From a virus, in IMG/VR virus record IMGVR_UViG_3300025303_000068, positions 1-20,229 of that record: a stretch of DNA of 20,229 nt, one strand, 5' to 3'. Positions 1 to 5,572 of the stretch are shown in pieces (positions within the stretch are counted from its first letter, which is position 1; every line of letters begins with the position of its first letter). The notes beneath the pieces are model-generated. The model was given only the letters and a program-made list of their open reading frames with translations. It did not search any database and was not told the DNA's origin. Position numbers and translations under genes: made by a program.

Positions 1-426
1 CTCGGCCAGCGCGTCCTGCATCTCGCGCTTCTTCGCGAGCAGCGCGGCGACGAAGCCGGTCAGCTCGCTTTCCTGGCGCGCGTGCTCGGCCAGCGTGGTC
101 TCGAGCACCGGCAGCTGGGCCTCGATGTCGAGCTGGCGGGCCACGGCGGCGCGGGCCAGGTCCTCGCGGCCGGCGCTCATCGCCTCGTCGATCTGCGACG
201 ACAGGGTCGCGTGCAGCTGGTTCAGGTTGGCGTGCTGGCGCTGCGACAGATGGCGGTTCGCCGAGACCGTGCCGAGTTCATGGCGGACGTCGTCGATGAC
301 GGTGTCGGCCTCGCGGATCGACTGCTCCATCATGGCCTCGGGGGCCTGGTCCTCGATCCGGTCGAGGAGCGCGTGCACGCTGCCGGCGATCACGCGGCCG
401 ACGCGGGTCTTCAGGGTGTCGGTCAT
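1..426 (-). CDS. pspA: PspA/IM30-family membrane-stress protein, N-terminal 142 residues (cut by window edge)
   Basis: Read on the minus strand from ATG at 426, the frame stays open to base 1, so only the first 142 residues are present; the family is usually about 220-230 residues. The protein starts with the amphipathic-helix and long coiled-coil pattern of PspA/IM30: a short N-terminal helix, then LLDRIEDQAPEAMMEQSIRE, then heptad-rich helices with many Gln, Glu and Ala. In the family these proteins form ESCRT-III-like polymers on the inner membrane and protect it under envelope stress. The start codon lies 1 bp after the stop of the preceding gene (TGAGATG), with an AAAGGA ribosome-binding site inside that gene, so the two are surely co-transcribed. 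No PspF-type activator or sigma54 promoter is visible, unlike the Escherichia coli psp operon. Family assignment is strong; orthology with E. coli pspA is not established. Confidence 0.88.
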   Translation of the reverse strand, partial: MTDTLKTRVGRVIAGSVHALLDRIEDQAPEAMMEQSIREADTVIDDVRHELGTVSANRHLSQRQHANLNQLHATLSSQIDEAMSAGREDLARAAVARQLDIEAQLPVLETTLAEHARQESELTGFVAALLAKKREMQDALAE

Positions 427-427
427 C

Positions 428-946
428 TCAGGATCCTTTCGAGGACGTGGAGGGATGCAGGGGCTGGGCGAGGTCGAGCGCGGTGCCCAGGTGTCTGCGC
501 ACGACCTGCGGGTCGTACGCGGCGGCGGAGGCTGGCGTGCCCTGGCGCAGCAGCGTCTCGCAGAGCGCGGCGGCGCGGCGCACGAGGGCCTCTTCGAATT
601 GGCGCGCCTGCCCGGCGTCGGCGGGCGCCTGGCTGATGGCTAGTGCGAGCGCGGCGATGAAGTGATCCAGCAGCAGGCTGACGACCTCGGAGTGCTGGCC
701 GGTCTCGCTCTCGATGCGCACGAGCGAGTCGCGCAGCCGGGCGGTGAGGTCGCGGGTCCAGGCGTGGGCGGCGACGTAGTCGAAGGCGCCGTCGTGCTGC
801 CGCTTGAGCTGGCCGAGCAGCACGCGCAGCTTGTCGCTGTTGGTCGCGGCGCCCTCGACCTGCAGCTGGGCGAGCCAGAGATAGAGGTCGCTGGGGATGC
901 GGGCCGACAAGGGCTCCATCGTGGTCGGGGGACTGCTCGCGTTCAT
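428..946 (-). CDS. Hypothetical protein with possible ribbon-helix-helix N-terminus, co-transcribed with the PspA-like gene
   Basis: 172 residues. I do not recognise a named family. Residues about 12-48 (PLSARIPSDLYLWLAQLQ, then an Asn-Ser-Asp-Lys turn and a second helix) resemble the strand-helix-helix of CopG/Arc-type ribbon-helix-helix DNA-binding proteins. The remainder is predicted helical and Leu/Ala-rich, and the C-terminus is Ser/Lys-rich. The gene immediately precedes the PspA-like gene (1 bp gap). A sigma70-like promoter with an internal palindrome lies about 35-60 bp upstream, which would fit an autoregulated stress operon. The start at 946 is preferred for length, but the ribosome-binding site there is poor. 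The second Met (codon 10) is an alternative start that keeps the putative DNA-binding segment. The DNA-binding role is an inference from a short pattern. Confidence 0.75.
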   Translation of the reverse strand: MNASSPPTTMEPLSARIPSDLYLWLAQLQVEGAATNSDKLRVLLGQLKRQHDGAFDYVAAHAWTRDLTARLRDSLVRIESETGQHSEVVSLLLDHFIAALALAISQAPADAGQARQFEEALVRRAAALCETLLRQGTPASAAAYDPQVVRRHLGTALDLAQPLHPSTSSKGS

Positions 947-978
947 GTCGAAGGGCGTGAAGCGGTGGGGATTTGTTC

Positions 979-1006
979 AGTGTATGCAGATGAATTCATC
1001 CGTCAA
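979..1006 (-). promoter_or_regulatory. Predicted sigma70 promoter of the PspA-like operon
   Basis: On the minus strand TTGACG (1006-1001) is followed after 16 bp by TACACT (984-979). This places the start of transcription near 972, about 25 nt before the ATG at 946. TTGACG matches the -35 consensus at 5 of 6 positions. TACACT matches TATAAT at 4 of 6. The spacer is 1 bp shorter than optimal. Confidence 0.55.
989..1000. promoter_or_regulatory. Perfect 12-bp palindrome inside the promoter spacer, candidate operator
   Basis: GATGAATTCATC is a perfect palindrome lying exactly between the -35 and -10 hexamers of the predicted promoter. A protein bound there would block polymerase. The first gene of the operon has a ribbon-helix-helix-like N-terminus, so autoregulation is a reasonable guess; it has not been shown. 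Confidence 0.4.
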
Positions 1007-1194
1007 CAGAACGCGCTCGCTGCATTTCCTGCGCGTTCCGCAGGTTTCTCCGAACGGCGGACTGCGGCCAGAGGGCGCAGTGGGCCCCGGCGGGCGGAGC
1101 GAGTCAATCACCTTCCCCCTTCAGTGGGAGACGGATGGAGAGATGGGGGGTCACGTCTTGCTGCGGCGCGGCAAATGCGGGCGCGCAAATGACG

Positions 1195-1228
1195 CCGCCC
1201 CGCGATTGCAGGGCAATCAGCGGGGCGG
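1195..1228 (-). terminator. Long hairpin downstream of the 50-aa gene, probable terminator
   Basis: CCGCCCCGC-GATTGC, a 3-nt loop AGG, then GCAATC-A-GCGGGGCGG: 15 base pairs with a single bulged A. It begins about 43 nt after the stop of the small minus-strand gene at 1271. On that strand it is followed by GCGTCATTTGC, so the U-tract is weak. It may act as a factor-independent terminator of low quality or as an mRNA 3'-end stabiliser, and it separates this gene from the PspA operon. Confidence 0.5.
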
Positions 1229-1270
1229 TTGGATGTCGGCCGCAGGGGCCGGGCGGGGCTGGACGAGGGT

Positions 1271-1423
1271 TCAGCCCGGCTTGTTCTTGAGCTTGCCCTT
1301 GGGCATGACGGCCGTCGTCGGGGCGACGGGCCGGTCGGAGACGAAGGAGGATTCCTTCGTATTGCCGCTGTCCTTCTTCGGCTTCATCTTGGCCTTGTCG
1401 TTGCGTTGTTCACCCTTGGGCAT
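1271..1423 (-). CDS. Small lysine-rich basic protein (50 aa)
   Basis: The ORF runs from ATG at 1423 to TGA at 1271-1273. It begins MPKGEQRNDKAKMKPKKD and ends VMPKGKLKNKPG; the tetrapeptide MPKG occurs near both ends. It is rich in Lys, Asn and Pro with no hydrophobic core, so it is probably disordered and may bind nucleic acid. A good ribosome-binding site (GAGGAG, about 8 nt upstream) supports translation. Similar short basic proteins are common in Xanthomonadaceae-type genomes, always as hypothetical proteins in my recollection. It is divergent from the TPP riboswitch and tandem to the PspA operon. No function can be assigned. Confidence 0.7.
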   Translation of the reverse strand: MPKGEQRNDKAKMKPKKDSGNTKESSFVSDRPVAPTTAVMPKGKLKNKPG

Positions 1424-1598
1424 GGTCTGAGCTCCTCAGCTTTCAATGTCGGTCAGCAATCGCCGCGTCTTGCCTCTCGGGCTTCGTTCCGGACGCCCGC
1501 AGCGAATGCGGCACTCTACTCCCGCTTTGGGGCGATGAAGCCACTCGCCGGACCTCGCCGTATCCCCTGCTTCGCGACCACGGCTAGAATCCCACCCG

Positions 1599-1619
1599 CT
1601 CGCCGGCCCGTCCGGCGAG
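1599..1619 (+). other. Hairpin at the expected 5' end of the riboswitch transcript
   Basis: CTCGCCGG, loop CCCGT, CCGGCGAG: a perfect 8-bp stem directly before the TPP aptamer. A -10-like TAGAAT at 1585-1590 would start the transcript about here, putting this hairpin at the very 5' end of the RNA, but no convincing -35 accompanies it. It may stabilise the leader. Confidence 0.4.
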
Positions 1620-1620
1620 T

Positions 1621-1740
1621 TTCGCTAGGGGTGCTGGTCCGATCGATGCGTCGGCGGGCCGGCTGAGAAAGTCCCTTTGAACCTGATGACGGCCAGTCCG
1701 GCCGTCAGCCCGCGGAGCCAGATCTTCGCGGGCCGAGTTA
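1621..1740 (+). ncRNA. TPP riboswitch (THI element), 5' half canonical, 3' half divergent
   Basis: The order and spacing of the THI-box landmarks are clear: AGGGGTGCT (1627-1635), GGCTGAGA (1661-1668) and CCTTTGAACCTGAT (1674-1687). Between the first two lies a paired P3 region, CTGGTCC against GGGCCGG. These motifs form the pyrimidine-sensing half of the TPP aptamer. The expected 3' part (a short P4/P5 stem, then a CGNAGGGA-like segment) is not canonical. Instead there is GACGGCC-AGTCC-GGCCGTC (1688-1706) followed by CCCGCG...CGCGGG (1709-1714 with 1727-1732). TPP riboswitches normally control thiC or other thiamine synthesis and transport genes; here the next gene is an unrelated lipoprotein. 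Either this is a variant aptamer, or the element to the right interrupted the riboswitch or its gene. The right boundary given is approximate. Confidence 0.75.
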
Positions 1741-1744
1741 AGCC

Positions 1745-1764
1745 TCAACCTACAAAGATAAACA
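1745..1764 (+). repeat. Motif copy A (junction-proximal), candidate attachment-site relative
   Basis: TCAACCTACAAAGATAAACA. It matches copy B at 2533-2552 at 19 of 20 positions (the mismatch is position 4) and copy C at 6586-6604 at 14 of 19. It is not preceded by the inverted repeat that precedes B and C; its left flank is the riboswitch sequence instead. This is what one would expect if the left flank is host DNA and the right flank belongs to the element. Confidence 0.55.
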
Positions 1765-1809
1765 GGTTGCATCCGTGGCCGTAGATCATGGAGCGCCCAG
1801 GGAGCTCCG

Positions 1810-2487
1810 ATGAAGCGTAATTCACTAGCTGTCTGCTTGCTTCTCGCGCTCGCGGGTTGCGATGCCTCTCCTGAACGAGCCCACTGGCATGTCGCGGGTC
1901 AACTAAACGACGGCCTCCAAGCCAAGTTTGTTGAGATCGACGGCATGAAGGCACAAGATCGAGCGACCTATGACGACGCGGTCTCCACGCTCTGCCGCAA
2001 CCAGCAGATTTGTGTGATCGGTTTTTTCTTGGCCGGCGACCGACTCCCCAACACCGAAAACTCCCGGCAGTTCTTTGCTAGCGGCGGCTGGGAGCCATAC
2101 GCACCTCTCGCAATCTGGTGGAGCAACTCCACCACCGGCAAGACTGGCTTTACGAAATGGGACTGCCAGCGCGCAGGCGAGGCTGCCGCGCCTCTCGACG
2201 CACTATGCGGAGAAGGAATCGACGAAGCTCACAGCGCCCTTCTATCCTTGGCATCACGTGTCGGCATCGGCGAAGCGTGCAAGTGGCCCGCGACGGATGG
2301 GGCGGCAGTCGCAGCTGCGTACCTTGCATCGCTTCCCGACGTTAAGCGGCGTGAGCATTTCCAGAGCGCGTACGATCAAATGTATACATCGAGCCGAAGT
2401 GGTCCCGATCAGTTGAGCAGCTGTGCACGCATCCGGGGGAAACTGGATGCGGACGCAAAGAAGGCAAGACAGACGCTGAAACGCTGA
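1810..2487 (+). CDS. Putative inner-membrane lipoprotein, unknown function
   Basis: 225 residues. The N-terminus (MKRNSLAVCLLLALAGCD) is a lipoprotein signal with lipobox LAGC and acylated Cys17. The residue after it is Asp, which in E. coli is a Lol-avoidance signal retaining lipoproteins in the inner membrane; this is a prediction for another species. The mature part has several Cys residues (in SQ/LCRN, ICVIGFF, KWDCQR, LCGEG, EACKW, SCARI contexts), plausibly disulfide-bonded in the periplasm. The C-terminus is a basic helix. I recognise no domain. ATG at 1810 has a GGGAG ribosome-binding site. The gene is bracketed by motif copies A and B, so it could move as a cassette. It sits where the riboswitch's target gene would be expected, yet it has nothing obvious to do with thiamine. 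Confidence 0.8.
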   Translation: MKRNSLAVCLLLALAGCDASPERAHWHVAGQLNDGLQAKFVEIDGMKAQDRATYDDAVSTLCRNQQICVIGFFLAGDRLPNTENSRQFFASGGWEPYAPLAIWWSNSTTGKTGFTKWDCQRAGEAAAPLDALCGEGIDEAHSALLSLASRVGIGEACKWPATDGAAVAAAYLASLPDVKRREHFQSAYDQMYTSSRSGPDQLSSCARIRGKLDADAKKARQTLKR

Positions 2488-2504
2488 AGCCACGTCCTCG
2501 GTCC

Positions 2505-2523
2505 TGTACACGCTTCGTGTACA
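2505..2523. promoter_or_regulatory. Perfect inverted repeat upstream of the AbiTii-like gene
   Basis: TGTACAC-GCTTC-GTGTACA, with 7-bp arms and a 5-bp spacer, 18 nt after the lipoprotein stop and about 43-61 nt before the GTG at 2566. Nearly the same element (TGTACAC-ATTTC-GTGTA) stands in the corresponding place before the integrase gene. It could be an operator, an integrase or excisionase binding arm, or an RNA hairpin ending the lipoprotein transcript. There is no U-tract after it, which argues against a terminator. Confidence 0.5.
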
Positions 2524-2532
2524 ACGCAAGCG

Positions 2533-2552
2533 TCACCCTACAAAGATAAACA
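2533..2552 (+). repeat. Motif copy B
   Basis: TCACCCTACAAAGATAAACA, 19 of 20 identical with copy A. Its left flank (the inverted repeat, then CAAGCG) resembles the flank of copy C, while its right flank resembles copy A. The site therefore looks composite, joined near the TCA. A ribosome-binding site (AGGGAGGAG) follows directly. Confidence 0.6.
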
Positions 2553-2565
2553 TTAGGGAGGAGCT

Positions 2566-3573
2566 GTGGCTTCTGTGAACGAGAGGTCCGACCGCCGTGC
2601 CGAGGCATTGGTTGTGGCCCGAGAACTGGTGGACGACCTGGAGTCCGGCGTCGTTTCCATCGCGCAGAATCTGATGAAGGCGCAGCGGCTGGCGCGCCTC
2701 CTGCGCGACTCCGACGCGCAGCGCTGGCTCGACCTGGAGAGCCGCGGCTACCCTGAGACTTTGGCCTTGACCGAGCTGGGCTCTTGCGAGAAGTACGCTC
2801 ATCGCGCGCTCGTGGGAGAAGGGCATAAAGTCTTCCGAACCAGCTTGCCAGCGCTTGAGGCCCAGGTGGATGCCAACCGCGCGGTACTGGACAAGTTCAA
2901 AGCTCCAGTTGCTACGAAAACGGCCAACTTCATGGAACTGAGATCCACCCAGCAACTGCACCAGGGCGTATCGGCACAAATTGCCAACGCTCGCGACACG
3001 CTAACAGGGTCAGTCGCGATCTTTGAACGCATGAAGTCGCACCTGTACCGGTTTGCGGCGGACACGTTGATTGCCCTGGAGTTCGGTGATGTAGTCGAAG
3101 ATCTCTTTGAGTCGGCACGTCAGATTACCGACGCGTTCATCCGCGATCATGCACCCAAGGCTGCGGAACAACTGCTAGCTGCAAATGACCGCTTGCGTGA
3201 GGGGACAGATGAAGCGCTATCCGCAAGTTTGACGTCCTGCCGCAGAGTGCTCAACACGGTTGCGGACTCACTTTTCCCAGCGCAGACCGGTGAGTATGTG
3301 GGTTCCGACAACCGGCCGAGAAAGGTTGGGGCCGAGCAGTACAACAATCGACTCTTGGCATACGCCGACGCCCGGATCGCAAGCGGATCGACCCGTCAGC
3401 TCATCAAGACTCAACTTGGACATCTTGCAGCCCGGCTAGATGCCGTCTATGAAAAGGCCTGCAAAGGGGTTCACGCAGACGTTACCGTCGAAGAGGCTCG
3501 CATGGTGATGATTCAGACTTACCTTTTCCTAGCCGAACTAGCGAGACTGCCCGCAGCTGAACCCCGGGCGTGA
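2566..3573 (+). CDS. AbiTii-domain protein, putative abortive-infection defence gene
   Basis: 335 residues from GTG at 2566, chosen because a very strong AGGGAGGAG ribosome-binding site precedes it. Residues about 20-64 (ELVDDLESGVV...LARLLRDSDAQRWLDLESRGYP) match the pattern of the AbiTii domain: two helices, then W-x-x-x-E-x-x-GYP. AbiTii domains are linked to abortive infection and other phage-defence proteins. The C-terminal third (about 215-330) has a second recognisable family pattern, with R-R-V-L-N-T-V-A-D-x-L-F-P, QYNNRLLAYAD and KGVHADVTVEEA (His303). This resembles the C-terminal helical domain often found with AbiTii; whether it is an RNase-type (HEPN-like) domain is uncertain. 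There is no signal peptide, so it is cytoplasmic. The gene lies in cargo carried by a prophage, fitting superinfection defence. Function is inferred from domains only. Confidence 0.75.
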   Translation: MASVNERSDRRAEALVVARELVDDLESGVVSIAQNLMKAQRLARLLRDSDAQRWLDLESRGYPETLALTELGSCEKYAHRALVGEGHKVFRTSLPALEAQVDANRAVLDKFKAPVATKTANFMELRSTQQLHQGVSAQIANARDTLTGSVAIFERMKSHLYRFAADTLIALEFGDVVEDLFESARQITDAFIRDHAPKAAEQLLAANDRLREGTDEALSASLTSCRRVLNTVADSLFPAQTGEYVGSDNRPRKVGAEQYNNRLLAYADARIASGSTRQLIKTQLGHLAARLDAVYEKACKGVHADVTVEEARMVMIQTYLFLAELARLPAAEPRA

Positions 3574-3614
3574 TACGAATCTCGGCGATCAGTCGCTGCA
3601 GAAGGACTTACGTC

Positions 3615-3653
3615 ACTAGCTGAGTTGTTGAGCGCGATGTCCACTCGCTGAGT
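3615..3653. promoter_or_regulatory. Paired direct repeats upstream of the toxin-antitoxin pair
   Basis: ACTAGCTGAGT (3615-3625) and ACTCGCTGAGT (3643-3653) differ at one base and are 28 bp apart (start to start). They lie 22-60 bp before the toxin start. GAGTTG (3622-3627) and CAACTC (3654-3659) also form an inverted pair. Such repeats fit an autoregulatory operator of a toxin-antitoxin operon. No clear -35/-10 pair was found, so this is tentative. Confidence 0.3.
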
Positions 3654-3674
3654 CAACTCTCAGCAGGTCGCTCG

Positions 3675-4052
3675 ATGTTCCCCAAAGAGTTCTTCATTGT
3701 CCCCGAAGAGGTGTTCCGCCTCGGAAATTCGTCTAGCCCCAAACTCGCCCACGTTCGCCCGCATGATGTCCGGCAGACAGTGATTAACGGGATCACCGTT
3801 GTGATCGCGAACAACAAGGGCATCAGTGTCTTCGACAAGGACGGGATCGCACGCACCGACATGAGCGGCTGGGTGTGGAAATTTGCCCCAAGTACGCCGT
3901 TCCCGACGGGCCTCAAGCTTGTGAATGACAAGCCCGGCCACTTCTGTATCGCCCCGACCTCGGACATGCCGCTTGGCAAGTACAAGGGACTGCTGGAGGA
4001 GCTAGCATTGAAGGCAACCAGAGTGTTTTACAAGCAAGGGGCGCAGGTATGA
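3675..4052 (+). CDS. Tse2-like ADP-ribosyltransferase-fold toxin (probable)
   Basis: 125 residues. The pattern VRPHD (about 27-31), GISVFDKDGI (49-58), W-V-W-K-F, PTGLKLVNDKPGH (78-89) and a short C-terminal stretch ending MPLGKYKGLLEEL corresponds, in order, to the Pseudomonas Tse2 toxin as I remember it (a TSVFDRAGV segment, then PDLKVKQD, then HYTIMPAKPM). Tse2 folds like ADP-ribosyltransferases and arrests cells from the cytoplasm. There is no signal peptide and no type VI secretion gene is nearby, so this copy more likely acts as an intracellular toxin of a toxin-antitoxin pair than as a secreted effector. It overlaps the next gene by 4 bp (ATGA), which couples their translation. The ribosome-binding site is weak (AGG about 11 nt upstream). 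The assignment comes from pattern recall and needs a profile search. Confidence 0.7.
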   Translation: MFPKEFFIVPEEVFRLGNSSSPKLAHVRPHDVRQTVINGITVVIANNKGISVFDKDGIARTDMSGWVWKFAPSTPFPTGLKLVNDKPGHFCIAPTSDMPLGKYKGLLEELALKATRVFYKQGAQV

Positions 4053-4282
4053 GCAAAGTGACGGTGGAGCTACTGGAGTGGGAGGCCAGGCTGGTCCTCC
4101 TCGCGATGGCCGAGCTGAAAGAGAAGTGGCGGACCATCTGTAATACGACCACGGACGAAGATGTCCAGGCCGACTACGGAAATGATCTCGTTGAGCTTGG
4201 AATGGCGATGGATTCGATCAAGGACAAGTCAGTCGCTGAGTTCGGAGAGCAGATTCTCGTCTTTGACCGAACTCCGCTCTGA
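4049..4282 (+). CDS. Small acidic protein, probable antitoxin/immunity partner of the Tse2-like toxin
   Basis: 77 residues, net acidic, predicted mostly helical (MSKVTVELLEWEARLVLLAM onward), with no DNA-binding motif visible. Its ATG overlaps the toxin's TGA by 4 bp. From memory, Tsi2, the immunity protein of Tse2, is also 77 residues and acidic, and it ends with a similar helix followed by a Y/F-D-R segment (here VFDRTPL). Sequence identity is low, so common descent is only a suggestion. The order toxin-then-antitoxin with a shared terminator downstream fits a type II toxin-antitoxin operon. I do not recognise this protein independently of its neighbour. Confidence 0.65.
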   Translation: MSKVTVELLEWEARLVLLAMAELKEKWRTICNTTTDEDVQADYGNDLVELGMAMDSIKDKSVAEFGEQILVFDRTPL

Positions 4283-4377
4283 TTGCAGGCGACAGCTTAG
4301 AATTCGTCCCGAGCGCTTTGCGCTCCATGCTCCTCCCTCCCTGAGCATGCGGCAAGTCAAAACGCGATGAGCTGTTG

Positions 4378-4407
4378 TGGCCTCGGCATTGTCGAGGCCA
4401 TTTTTTT
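4378..4407 (+). terminator. Strong factor-independent terminator after the toxin-antitoxin operon
   Basis: TGGCCTCG, loop GCATTGT, CGAGGCCA: an 8-bp perfect stem followed by seven T. It starts 95 nt after the antitoxin stop. A second weaker hairpin (CATGCTC/GAGCATG, 4326-4349) lies between. Confidence 0.9.
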
Positions 4408-4818
4408 CTCCTGCACCTTCTACGTACGCGGCTCGTGCATCGCCTCAGGCCCGGCAAACACCGACTGGTCATCGCGACGCCCGTACCGTACATCTCTCGG
4501 GGGACAGAAGTTGCCACGAAGACTCGAAGTTGGACCGCTCCAGTACACCGAGCTGAGTTCGAAATGGCCTTCCGGCTGATGTCGAGCACGGCGATGCCTT
4601 AATCAGCAGGCGGCTACAGGAGACCGCATCGTCTCGCGCCTGCCGCGTCGAACCGCTGGACCACTTGGTGCGAAAGCCCGGCCCTGCGAGCGAATGCATT
4701 TGCCATCCCCATTTTTAGCGCCCCCAAAGGAGGGAAGGGTTTGCACGACTCCCGCTACTTGGCGCCTGCCCAATCATGCTCAGGCGCATCCGCGCAATTG
4801 ATGCAAAAGGGAGAAAAC
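4408..4818. other. 411-bp gap without a supported gene
   Basis: Short open frames exist on both strands but are Arg/Ser/Pro-rich without ribosome-binding sites or recognisable motifs. An upstream extension of the next gene (TTG at 4741, ATG at 4801) is possible but less likely than the GTG at 4819. The stretch may be gene debris plus the promoter of the next gene; I see no clear promoter. Confidence 0.4.
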
Positions 4819-5526
4819 GTGTTCAATAGGATCATTCTTTTTGTCGGACTCGTCCTGACGACTGCAGGCAATGCTTACGCGTACTGCTTCAACGACGAAT
4901 TCCTCACCACCCCTGACCCGGCACTTCGAGAAGCTGAAATATCGACCACATCGTCCTCCGGAAAACTGGAAACCATCACGATTGGCGACAAGCAATTCAA
5001 AATCGTACGAGGGGCTGACGGGAACATAATCGGCGCCATGGACTCAGCAGGCAAGACAGTCTTAATCAAGACGTCCGCTGCCGCCCCAACACGTGGGACG
5101 CAGAAACCTCCCACGACTAACGCTCTCGAACCCTGCCAAATGGGCGGCGACTCGTTTGTTCTAGATGTTGCTGAGTTGCCAAAGGTGGAGATCACCCGAG
5201 AGCGGGTTGACGATTCGATTTTGTGGCGAGACATTGTGCAACCTGCAATGCCCTATGTCGAAGTCTTCACGCCACCCGATCCCGATCGCGTGAAGGCATG
5301 CCAGCGCGGCCTAGACGCTTGCATGGCAAAGGCCGGCGAAAAGCTACCCCTTATTTTCGGAGCGTGCACCAAAGCCGTTGACCAGATGAAGATTCAAAAG
5401 CCGGGTTGGGGAATGATCATCTTCGCCGCCGCGATGAGCGCATGTGCCGCCGCAGCCGAATATTTCGAGAACAGAAATAAAGATGCTTGCATCGGTGACT
5501 ATGCATCCTGCGTAGCGAACGGGTAA
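4819..5526 (+). CDS. Exported cysteine-containing protein, unknown function
   Basis: 235 residues from GTG at 4819, chosen because AAGGGAG precedes it and because it gives a clean signal peptide (VFNRIILFVGLVLTTAGNAYA, cut after AYA). An in-frame ATG at 4801 adds six residues. The mature protein starts YCFNDEF. Its middle holds a small beta-rich segment (TITIGDKQFKIVRGADGNII). The C-terminal ~80 residues carry evenly spaced cysteines (ACQRGLDACMAKA, GACTKA, SACAAA, DACIGDYASCVANG), suggesting a disulfide-linked helical bundle. A hydrophobic stretch (GMIIFAAAMSACAAAA) lies within that part and could be a membrane segment or the buried core. I recognise no family. The next gene (46 bp later, same strand) is also exported, so the two may work together. 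Confidence 0.72.
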   Translation: MFNRIILFVGLVLTTAGNAYAYCFNDEFLTTPDPALREAEISTTSSSGKLETITIGDKQFKIVRGADGNIIGAMDSAGKTVLIKTSAAAPTRGTQKPPTTNALEPCQMGGDSFVLDVAELPKVEITRERVDDSILWRDIVQPAMPYVEVFTPPDPDRVKACQRGLDACMAKAGEKLPLIFGACTKAVDQMKIQKPGWGMIIFAAAMSACAAAAEYFENRNKDACIGDYASCVANG

Positions 5527-5572
5527 TCACTTCAGCGGGCCCACGGGCGCACAAATATATGGACCAACGCGA

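Larger units (their letters stand above)
947..1270. other. 324-bp intergenic region without a gene
   Basis: It holds the PspA-operon promoter at its left end and the long hairpin at 1195-1228 near its right end. Between about 1010 and 1190 the sequence is GC-rich and I see no convincing gene, RNA or strong repeat. Open frames on the plus strand here lack a plausible start and a protein-like composition. Confidence 0.5.

Noticed and set aside
1111-1148. Imperfect inverted pyrimidine/purine stretch (CCTTCCCCCTTCAG with GGGAGACGGATGG)
   Set aside because: Resembles the small interspersed repeats of Xanthomonadaceae, but the pairing is interrupted and I see only one copy in the window.
82-1192. 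Plus-strand frames opposite the PspA operon
   Set aside because: They overlap two convincing minus-strand genes and have shadow-type composition.
4367-4699. Short frames of 60-75 codons on both strands in the gap after the terminator
   Set aside because: No start signals, no motifs, and one overlaps the terminator stem.
4741-4818. TTG start at 4741 for the exported protein
   Set aside because: It has no ribosome-binding site at a sensible distance and would bury the signal peptide behind 26 extra residues.
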